From positions 15,542,478-15,604,477 of the forward strand of contig CM043961.1 of the NCBI GenBank assembly GCA_014529385.2: a stretch of 62,000 nt of DNA. Reading direction: 5' to 3'. This stretch comes from Adiantum capillus-veneris (Eukaryota; Streptophyta; Polypodiopsida; Polypodiales; Pteridaceae). Position 1 is the first letter of the stretch; each line of letters begins with the position of its first letter. The notes under the pieces were generated by a model. The model was not told the origin of the DNA. It did no database searches and saw only the letters and a list, made by a program, of their open reading frames with translations. Below, one piece after another: positions 53,609-62,000 of the stretch. A program made the translations under genes and the position numbers.

Positions 53609-53648
<40 letters not shown>
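53311..53648. repeat. Three further (CT)n tracts
   Basis: CT runs at 53311-53340, 53505-53557 and 53612-53648, separated by unique sequence. The short minus-strand frames across them are repeat artefacts. Confidence 0.9.
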
Positions 53649-53651
<3 letters not shown>

Positions 53652-53780
53652 ACACATATATGCCTTGCATGCGCCTGTATATATCCCTCTCTTGCTGGTA
53701 CCAGCTAGTTCAGTGCCATTTTTCCTATTTGAGGCAAAGCTAGAGCACGTAGAGAGAATGGAAGACAGCGCTCGAAAAAA

Positions 53781-53903
53781 ACCTAGGTTTAGTGTAATCT
53801 CACCTACATGAGATTTACCTTTAAATTTTAAGTTTGAAGGTGAAAAAACCTAAATAAATTTACTGTATGTAGAGTAAAAACCCTTGAATTTAGCCAATTT
53901 ACT
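53781..53903 (+). repeat. Small dispersed MITE-like repeat, copy 3
   Basis: Best-preserved copy, from ACCTAGGTTTAGTGTAATC to about CCAATTTACT. A truncated fourth relative begins at 54038 (ACCTAGGTTTAATGTGATG). Confidence 0.55.
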
Positions 53904-54379
53904 TCTAAAAAAATTATCATATGCATGGAGGCTTCTTGCCAAGCTTTTGAAAAAAAAAAGCGAGCACTAGTGGGCAACTCATCTCGCTCGCTACCTTGGA
54001 AGAAGAGAAGCAAGAGATAGAAGAGGCTTTAAAAGAACCTAGGTTTAATGTGATGTAATGTAATTAATTTACCTCTAAATTCTATTCTGTTTGGATTGTT
54101 CAAGATGTTCTAATCTTTATTCTTTTGTGACAATTAAGATCCGTTTTTGAGTGCTTAGCATGTAAGTTGTCACAAATTATTATTATTAAAAAAAAAAAAA
54201 AAAAGGCAATCATGTCTAAAAATAAAGAAACAATTCATCTCCAAAGCCTACATAACCAACACAAATTCTACTTTGTACTCATAGACGATCAGCCTTCTTA
54301 TGGAAAGCTACAATTTTTTTCAATCTCTAGAGATATTTAATCTCATAACCACTCAGTAGCGAGCTCCATGCCTATAGGA

Positions 54380-54385
<6 letters not shown>

Positions 54386-54424
<39 letters not shown>
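54386..54424. repeat. (GA)n microsatellite
   Basis: About 19 GA units. Confidence 0.9.
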
Positions 54425-54426
<2 letters not shown>

Positions 54427-54548
54427 CTGAGGCCCTAAGTGGGACTCGTCACCTCTATCAGACTTGAGCGCTTCATAATATAGAGAGAGTACAACGGCCA
54501 ACCTAGCATTGTCTACTGTTGTCATTCACGTTAGCCAAGTTGCAGGCA

Positions 54549-54552
<4 letters not shown>

Positions 54553-54597
<45 letters not shown>

Positions 54598-54706
54598 TCG
54601 TGCAAGGCACACTTGCCTGGAGTGGCTGGATCATATATATTCTACCACGCGGCCGAGGGGAGGGACCGGAATCCCTTCCCCCATTATAATAGTATAGATA
54701 GATCCA
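54553..54706 (+). repeat. (CT)n followed by a short element with a TATAGAT tail
   Basis: CT run to 54594, then about 110 bp ending CCCCCATTATAATAGTATAG. The tail resembles that at 55228-55265 (CCCCCATTATCGTTGTATAG). This is possibly a short non-autonomous element family. Confidence 0.45.
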
Positions 54707-55001
54707 AAAAATTACATATTCCTACCATGTGCATGACGTCATGGCTAACTTTGTGGATATTACTATTGCCCTCTTGGAATGCCTTGACCTTGTGATGGTC
54801 TTTATATTAATGCAATAAAGCAATTCACACAAGCCTATTGAGCACAATTTAGAATAGTGGTTTGTCGTTTATCGCTAATTCATAGGCGCAGATGACCAAA
54901 TCACACCATGAGAGAGAGCACTAATAATGCAAAGCGAAAATTTATGTGATAAAAATATTAACATGTGTGACCTCATCACCTTTTTTGAATTAATTTTGTC
55001 G

Positions 55002-55080
<79 letters not shown>

Positions 55081-55265
55081 ATGGGAGGGAGGGCAAGGGG
55101 TTGAATTCTTACAAAGACTAGTAAAGCCGACAGGCTTCGCTCGCCTCTCTCTCTTTGTGTCGTTGTGCTCTCGGAGCTTCAGGCCACACCTGTCGCTTGA
55201 AGGAGCTTCTGACACGTGACAATGGGAGAAAACTAGAATTCCCTCCCCCATTATCGTTGTATAGA
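55002..55265 (+). repeat. (GT)n(GA)n then a short element with the same tail
   Basis: GT to 55046 and GA to 55077. From about 55118 an ACTAGTAAAGCCGACAGG segment leads to the TATAGAT tail. ACTAGTAAAACGGCACCG at 29549 looks like a related start. Confidence 0.45.
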
Positions 55266-56412
55266 TGAAAACATGACAAGGGATCAAAATATGTGATTGC
55301 GCTAAATTTTTCTAATTTATCAAAGATGGACTTTTTTAATAACTATACCTATATTGACCCATTTACAAAAAGAAATTTAATATTTTCTTCCATTATGTTC
55401 AAGGATAGATTTTAGTCCTGCTAAAAGAACCAACAATGAATGAAAGTGTGAATGGATTGACCACACCCATGAGTGCTCAAGCTTTTGGCATCCATATCAT
55501 TGCACTCCATAAGAAACAAATGATTTTGTACAAAAGGTAACGAAAAGTGAAGTGGGATTGCATGGGTAGGATCTTACACTTAGCACCATACTTTTCTCTA
55601 GTGAGGTATGAGCTGGCAATCAAATATTTTTCCTTTTTGGCGAGAACAATCGCTCAATTAATGATGAAAAAGAAAAAACAAAAGTGCCACAAACGAAGGA
55701 TAGGGGCCATCTTGACTAGCAAGAGGGCTCTGTGGCCAATAAACAAAAGTTCCACATTACAACTATCTCATTTGACAAGTAGCCATATTGAGATGGCTCA
55801 CATACAAGTGATGATGCTCTACTTGGTGGCTTTGATGCAGTCAAATAAATCCAATCATGATGGTTTGCGGAGTTTCTTATGCCTCGTTTGGTGCAAACGC
55901 AAAGCCTACAAAGTCCTCTCTCTTAGTGCTTGTATGTTTTTGAATCGATTCGCTAAGACAATAGATTGATGCCACCGGCCAAATCCAAGCAAGGGACACC
56001 ACATAGTTTGAATAAGCTATGAGCATGTAAAGGTGGTCTTAAGCTAATAATAAGGCAAGTGTAGTCTAGCCAAGGAATCTACAAAACAAGATATTGGAGT
56101 TGCACCTACTTTGGGTACCCTCACATTGGATGTTGTTGAAAGAGGGGAGGAGGGGGGCCCGGGGGTGGGCGGGGGTGTGGTGGTGGTGGTGGTGGTGGGG
56201 GGTGCGCAACCATGTTAATGTACCACATGAGTTAAGTAGGAAGGGTTTTAAAATGAAAATGTTTTTTTTAAAAGTAACACCGATACATTAAGGAGTTTTC
56301 GTATTGCATTTTTTAAAAATTCATAAAATAAAGGGTCATTTTATTCATTCAAAAGGGTCTTTTTATTACCCCACAAACACATGTTATATAGGGGGTTTCT
56401 ACATAGTGCAAC

Positions 56413-56413
<1 letters not shown>
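55266..56413. other. Intergenic region, no supported gene
   Basis: One 140-codon frame (55547-55969) has no recognisable domain and biased lysine-rich composition. A G-rich GGGGTGTGGTGGTGG stretch lies at about 56150-56202. Confidence 0.5.

Positions 56414-56445
<32 letters not shown>
56414..56445. repeat. Poly-C tract (32 C)
   Basis: Uninterrupted C run. Confidence 0.9.
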
Positions 56446-56448
<3 letters not shown>

Positions 56449-56896
56449 ACGCGGGGGAAGAGAGAGATAATTGCTACGAATCTCCCCTTTCCCCTCCACT
56501 AACTACACCACAAAGAGATGGAGTTGAGATTTGCTCACATTACTCCCTCTTTCTCTTGCATGTGAGTGTGTGAAAAATGACCCTTCACAAATCACATCAA
56601 TCGTCTCTTACGTTTTACCTCCTCTCATGTTATGTGCCTATAGAAAACAAGTGAAAGGATCACGATGGCTTTCTAAAACAATAAAAAAGTGCTAAAATTA
56701 TTAGGTTGAGTTTAGCTATAATTATATAAGGTGAAGCAATGTTCAAAAATGTCTCTTTTATTAAACGATCGGGTGTCCTCCTTGCAAAGAAGCAAACCAA
56801 AAACACTAGTATTTTTTTTTTAATTTGTAAGATTTTGAACTAAATTTTGACATCATTGTACCAAATTTTCATCTCTTTACCACGGTTTGCTCATTA

Positions 56897-56897
<1 letters not shown>

Positions 56898-56946
<49 letters not shown>

Positions 56947-56954
56947 ATGTGTGT
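56898..56954. repeat. (TA)n(TG)n microsatellite
   Basis: Interrupted TA run followed by TG units. Confidence 0.9.
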
Positions 56955-57142
56955 AAAAAAATAAATAAAATAAATACATTTATATATGTAATAAAAAGAA
57001 CTCATTAACATATATTATATATTTACTTATTTATATTATATGTGTGTGCACGCATGTATGTATAGAACTTACTAGACTTAGGTGAAACTTCACTTTGTCA
57101 TTCTAAAAGAATAGAAAACAAGAGAAGTCCAACCATGTGAGA

Positions 57143-57381
57143 AAGTGAAATGAAAGGTGAAATAAAAATATCTATTTAATAATTTAAAATTAAAATATCA
57201 TTTAAGGTAAGTCTAAATCATCACTGACAACATTGAAATATGCCTAGCCCAACACTTATCTAAGTGAAATGAAAGGTGAAATAAAAATATCCATTTAATA
57301 ATTTAAAACTAAAATATCATTTAAGGTAAGTCTAAATCATCACTGACAACATTGAAATATGCCTAGCCCAACACTTATCTA
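57143..57381 (+). repeat. Tandem duplication, 119-bp unit
   Basis: Two units starting AAGTGAAATGAAAGGTGAAA at 57143 and 57262. They differ at only a few bases (TATCTATTT versus TATCCATTT, AAAATTAAAA versus AAAACTAAAA). Confidence 0.92.
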
Positions 57382-58266
57382 AGGCTTTTTTTAGGAAGCC
57401 AAAAATTCCATGCTGTCCATAAGCTCTTTGCCAACAATGAAGGATACCATGATTTATGATTGTTATGCAAACTTGCCACAATGAGTCTGTGAAGCATATA
57501 CAAAGAAACATACCAATATACGCTCAGTATATTGTGAAACGTGATGAAGGGATTGTAATCTAGGACAACCTTACAATGTATATAAAGCCAAAAGAGGCCA
57601 TGCAAAATTGACTTGCAACTGAACCGGTGGCCTACAGCTGCATGCATTACACTTTTTGCATGGAAAGCCCACAATTTTAGTGTGATTAACTTCATTAACC
57701 TTCAAAGTTTTTTGGCTTTCTAAAAGAAGCCTTAGAGTTGAGTTCGGTTAGGCATTAGGCATACTTTCAATGCTTTTAGTGATGATTGAGACTTACATTA
57801 AATGTTATTTTAATTTTAAAATAGTAAATGGATCTTTTTATTTTGTATTAATTTCATGAGTTTTGACTTTTCTTGCATTCTATTGTTTTGGAAATTTAAT
57901 CGCTCTGCATCATTTTAATAGACCGAATCTTCCCAGATTCCCCTTCTCGACTTTTCGCTCAAAGCCATCCTCGTCCTTGGCAGACATCACGCTAGAGCTC
58001 CACAACAGACATGGCTCACAGCGTCCCGTGGTCCTACCCGCTTGCTTCTGCTCGATTGCAATTGCACCCACACAAGCGAAGGCAATGGAGAATACACACA
58101 CACACAACATATTTCCAGCTGTCCTCTCATCGTCCTCCACTTGGACCTGTAGCAAGTCCGTCTACGCATCAAAATCTCCTTGTCTCGTCGCCTTCGCCAC
58201 CTCCTTTGACACCCCCCACCCCCCCCTCCCCCAAACTTTCATCCACAAAACTGTGAACAGCATGCG

Positions 58267-58268
<2 letters not shown>

Positions 58269-58325
<57 letters not shown>

Positions 58326-58338
58326 GTGGTGCACAGGC

Positions 58339-58386
<48 letters not shown>
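58269..58386. repeat. Two (GA)n tracts
   Basis: GA runs of about 52 and 47 bp separated by CCTGGTGGTGCACAGGCGT. Confidence 0.95.
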
Positions 58387-58389
<3 letters not shown>

Positions 58390-58651
58390 AATAAGAAAAA
58401 AAAGAGAATTTTATCATCGCAAGAAACTATCCCGAGAGACCTTAAATCTGCACGTGGAAAGCAACATTTCTTTTTTACCTTGGTTAATTTTCAAAGCATT
58501 TTCTACTATTCCGCTTAATCCAAACGTTTGCACTACCTATTGTTTTAGAATGTTAAAGTAAAACTTCACTTACATAATTCTAATAAATCCTATGGATACA
58601 CACATATATATTAATGAGTTTTTTTATTTCGCATTTCATTTCACAGCCTCA

Positions 58652-58812
58652 AATGGTTTGACTTTTTTAACACTCTATAACTATAACTTAATTGGAGTAA
58701 ATATTAAGGAAAGTCTCTTTTATTAAGCGGCCGTCAATGGTTTGACTTTTTTTACACTCTATAACTTAATTGGAGTAAATATTAAGGAAAGTCTCTTTTA
58801 TTAAGCGGTCGT
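58652..58812 (+). repeat. Tandem duplication, about 84-bp unit
   Basis: Units start AATGGTTTGACTTTTTT at 58652 and 58736. Both end GTCTCTTTTATTAAGCGG. The first has an extra CTATAA. Confidence 0.9.
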
Positions 58813-59419
58813 CGGCTGGGTTTCCTTCCCACAAAGAAGCGAACCAAAAATATTAGCATAAATTTAAAATTTGCAATATTTTTGAGCTATTTTCTCATAT
58901 ATTTCACCATTTTTTCTTCCCTTTGCTATGGTTTGTAACCAACTAGTCTCCATTTTCAACCGGCTCAAGGCTAAGCTGAGGCAATGTTTTCTTGAACATT
59001 GACTCTACTTAAACTCAACCTAATGATTTTATCACGTTCTAATTATTTTAGAAAGCCACTGTGATTCTTTCGCTTGTTTTTTTTTCTTTTGGCCGTACTC
59101 ACAATTGTGTTTGGAGAGAATTTATATTAACTTGAAAAGAATACAATGACCCTCAAACACTGCATGTGCCTTGAGGGGGCAATTATTCCATATGGAGCTA
59201 GAACACAACCATACCAAAAACCAAAAACAAGGGTGCTATAAAGAACCTATCGAGTGGTCTAGGAAACTTAGTGCATGGTGCCACTCTTTAATGGTTGTAT
59301 CTCTTTTGGCTCCTACAATATGAATGAGCTTGGTGCTTCGACACACAATGTCATCAAATTGAGTCACAAGTAGTTTTGCCTCGAAGACCCAAAGGTTCCC
59401 AGACTTCCAAATCTAATCA

Positions 59420-60236
59420 AGGTAACAAAATGTGGCAATTTGGATTCACACTATAATGGCCTCCCAATTTGTAAAGAATACAATCTTCAAGGTCTTCCAT
59501 ACCCATTTGCAGACTTTAGCGGCCAGTCCCTGCGAGGCAGCATAGCATTTGCTAAATAGATGTAGGGGGTCCTCAGAAGTTGTTCTACAGCTTGAGCAAA
59601 TATTAGTGTCGATACCTCTAGCACGAACCATAATCACGGTAGGCATGGCTTCCCATAGCACCTTCTAGATAATGAACTTCATGTATTTAGGCAATTTGCT
59701 CTCCCATATGGCATTGACTCTCCTTTTCCAATGCTCTTTCGACCAAAATTTCTTCATATTTTGGTGAGTGGGGCAAACTAATCCACTTTGTAAACCAACT
59801 CACTATAGGTATCATGGGCCTTGGGGAGAGAGAACACTCTATCTTTTGGCCAATGCCAAGCTTTCTAGTCTATCTCCAACATGACAACGCGTGAAGGTGA
59901 TGAACACAGCACTTCCAAGAGTCTACTAGTTAGCAGTCTTTTGTACAAACTCAAAGTTATGTTGAAGCACTAGAAGCTCCACATCCTTCTAGCAAAGGTT
60001 TTGTTCATCCCAAAGGTGAGATAGTTTAGATATCCCTTTGTTGCTTACTTGGCGAGCAACTTCCCTTCCAAGTTTGCAGAGTCAGGGGGACCAATGGAGA
60101 GAGTAGCCCCTAAAGTAAATGAACTTCTCTCCCCATTGTAAGGTTGATGCTGCTTTGATACATTTTTGTGCAAGTTCCCCTGTGCTACCACCAAGCTTAA
60201 TGAATGTCCAAAGAGGCACAAAAGCTTATCGTGCAC
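59420..60236 (-). pseudogene. LINE reverse-transcriptase C-terminal (zf-RVT) remnant
   Basis: Minus-strand frames at 59661-59446 encode a Cys/His pattern, CSSCRTTSEDPLHLFSKC, typical of the zinc-binding domain at the C-terminus of plant non-LTR reverse transcriptases. It is preceded by the usual basic and tryptophan-bearing lead-in. Upstream (to about 60236) further decayed pieces read SSPSRVVMLEIDWKAWHWPK and PKAHDTYSELVY in broken frames. RT and endonuclease cores are absent. Host-coding alternatives are unlikely, because stops break every frame. Confidence 0.65.
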
Positions 60237-61259
60237 CGATTTGCGTTTATTGGATATTGATTTGCTTCAGTCTGATACGGTTCACGCTTTATCTGTTTTG
60301 AAAAGAGCTCATTTTTTTATGAGCTAAACTTTTGCCCTATCTAGACTTGTTTTTTATTTGTATATAACTGACAGAGGCCTTAAGCACACATTTGACCATT
60401 TTTTTTAAATCACGTCTCTATTTTACCTTTCCTTGTATGATTTATGAAACTCGGTGCTTTTTGATCCTTAGTTGTTCTGAAAAATGGAAAAAAAGATATA
60501 AAAAAAAGTTTTATTTAAGTAGTTCTTGCCTCCTTTTTCTTTTATCTGCTACTTTTGTTTGGATAGTTTTTAATATCTGGCATTTTCCTTACAGCCTAAG
60601 TATCACATCCACTAATTTGCTCATAATTAAGTCATAATGTAAGATTTCCGATTATATATTGTTGACTATCCGTGTTTACCTTGTTAGTATACTCTTTTTT
60701 ACTAGTAATGGTTATTTGTTTACTAGAATTAAAAGTTCTTTTTTTAAGAACTTGTTTAAACAATTGTCGTATTTTAAGGGTTCGTTTGCTTTTCATGGTA
60801 GCTCTATTTACACCTCTAGATATCTGATATTAAATTGTTGGTTGTTTATTTTTTTATGTTTTAATTGAATTAACCTTTTTTGTAACTTTGATTACGTAAA
60901 CTTATAAAAAAAGAATTGCCAGTTATCTCCGTTCAGAGTTCAGTAGCTACTTAATCCTACTCCCACTCCCAGTCGGCTTGCTTAACCCTTTTAGATTCCC
61001 TGAGTCTGCACTAGCAATAGTCATAGTTGTGGGCTGCTATAGGGTTAGTGTTTATGATATTGATTTTATTCATAATCTACAAGGCCCTTCCACCTATTCC
61101 CAAAGAAAACAAGGAAAAGCGCTCAACAGGCTATTGGGATGGCTTTTGAGAAAAACTTCAAAAGTGGTGTAGCTGTGGCAAAAGAAGGTAGCGTAGAGAA
61201 GATTTTCTTTGCAACAAGGAAAGGGTGCAGTTGGGCTTTTATCGACCCAACCGCCCCCG
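60237..61259. other. Intergenic region, no gene seen
   Basis: T-rich sequence without domain-bearing frames. Composition becomes more balanced from about 60920 onward. Confidence 0.5.

Positions 61260-61297
<38 letters not shown>
61260..61297. repeat. Poly-C tract (38 C)
   Basis: Longest poly-C in the window; it directly abuts the tRNA-like sequence. Confidence 0.9.
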
Positions 61298-61298
<1 letters not shown>

Positions 61299-61369
61299 CA
61301 CTGATCGCTCAATTGGATAGAGTCCCTGGCAATCAGGTAGTTAGAGGTTCAACTCCTCTTCGGTGCCCA
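61298..61369 (+). pseudogene. tRNA-like sequence lacking a normal anticodon loop
   Basis: Acceptor arms GCACTGA and TCGGTGC pair over all 7 bp (one G-T). The D arm is GCTC/GAGT with loop AATTGGATA. The T arm is AGAGG/CCTCT with loop TTCAACT, and a CCA-like end follows. The anticodon arm CCTGGCAATCAGG is about four bases too short for a 5-bp stem and 7-base loop, so the anticodon seems deleted. The D-loop and T-loop style is bacterial or organellar, which would fit transfer of mitochondrial or plastid DNA to the nucleus; that origin is inference. Confidence 0.45.
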
Positions 61370-62000
61370 TTGTTTCATGCCCGACTCTACGTCGTACGGA
61401 TGGGACGGATAGGAAATCTATTTGTACTTGGGTGACATTGCCCGGCATGCCTCACTACACCCTGAGAATGAAGTAATACGACTCATTTTCATACTTCCAT
61501 CAGTACATAGACTACCTATAGCCTAAGTGGTTCCGTCAGTCTAGCATTAAATAGATAGATTATTATGCTTTAATTTCTTCAAATATGTCAAATATGCCAT
61601 TTTTTGCAAGCAAGGACAAATGGCACTTTATCCCATGCTAGAGAAATCATTCACATTTAGTGGTCAAATTATTGATTTCACGCAAGGAAACCACGTTATC
61701 TTCCGGTTTCCTAGTATTGTCGTCTAGAGCGGTGCGTATCCACTCTTGGGAGTAGATAGCGTTTTGGACAGCTGGCCTAGACTATATTACAATGAAACTA
61801 TCATTTATTCTTCATTTTTTCCATCATCTAATTGTATCGGGGTAGACATCTTAGTTGAGGTTAAAGTGTAGGGTACATTAGTTAGTGAAGAGTTTGAAAC
61901 CTCTATTATTGTTATTGTTACTAAAGAGTTCTCGGTGTTTGGATTCTCTATTATTGTTACTGGAGTTTGATTGGTTAAACTATAGGGGATATTTGTTATT
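61370..62000. other. Window end, no gene seen
   Basis: No supported ORF, repeat or RNA. The region just after the tRNA-like sequence could be part of the same inserted organelle fragment, but I recognise no organelle gene in it. Confidence 0.4.

Larger units (their letters stand above)
56644..59080. repeat. Region bounded by inverted repeat arms
   Basis: The left arm (56644-56760, AAACAAGTGAAAGGATCACG, GGCTTTCTAAAA, ATTAGGTTGAGTTTA, CAATGTTC) matches the complement of 58990-59080. Inside, a direct repeat pairs 56752-56930 with 58790-58940 (CTCTTTTATTAA, AAAGAAGC.AACCAAAAA, TATGGTTTG-like). It resembles a decayed transposon of about 2.4 kb or two nested short elements; no transposase is seen. 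Confidence 0.5.

Noticed and set aside
55547-55969. 140-codon ORF in intergenic DNA
   Set aside because: No recognisable domain, lysine-rich and uneven composition, AT-rich surroundings and no splice or promoter context. A chance frame is likelier.
57375-57695. 106-codon minus-strand ORF
   Set aside because: No domain and adjacent to a tandem duplication. Composition is like the surrounding intergenic DNA.

Overview
This is a nuclear window from a land plant. The only apparently host gene is a plant-type LRR receptor-like kinase. Nearly everything else is plant transposable elements (Ty1/copia and Ty3/gypsy LTR retrotransposons, a CACTA DNA transposon, a LINE remnant, small MITE-like repeats) and very long AG/CT, GT/CA and poly-C tracts. 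Repeat content and low gene density fit a large genome such as a fern or other non-angiosperm vascular plant, but nothing in the window proves the lineage.

Layout. 1-1638: microsatellites and short repeats. 1639-5724 (minus): a three-exon LRR-RLK of the non-RD, subfamily XII type; spliced length is exactly 1,191 codons including stop. 5725-10290: AT-rich intergenic DNA with a dispersed ~1.3 kb repeat (copy A) and a striking double palindrome. 10295-13095: a tandem duplication, then a decayed antisense LTR element (candidate LTR, polypurine tract, gag). 13170-19886: a copia element with a candidate 189-bp LTR, an initiator-Met-type primer site and a decayed gag, interrupted by a 3.5 kb CACTA transposon (15406-18916, ATA target duplication). 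19863-21134: repeat copy B. 21135-27079: the 5' part of a decayed gypsy element (LTR, primer site, gag). 27080-30452: intergenic repeats.

30453-53051 is a three-level nest. A decayed copia element (target duplication CCAGC) was split inside its reverse-transcriptase region by a large gypsy element (33609-51083, target duplication ATGTA). The leader of that gypsy element was in turn hit by a small non-autonomous copia element (34735-38704, target duplication AGCCC) whose two 189-bp LTRs look identical. All three levels have exact target-site duplications, which fixes the order of insertion.

The gypsy element is the most unusual object. It has a tRNA-Asp-type primer site, a gag of 779 codons separated from pol by one in-frame UAG, four zinc knuckles spread across that stop, protease, reverse transcriptase, RNase H and integrase. 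Downstream of the integrase lie a second retropepsin-like domain, an unknown acidic ORF and a duplicated polypurine tract. Two apparent one-base frameshifts interrupt the integrase end of the polyprotein.

53052-62000: intergenic DNA with microsatellites, MITE-like repeats, tandem duplications, a LINE zinc-binding remnant (minus strand) and, at 61298, a tRNA-like sequence that appears to lack its anticodon.
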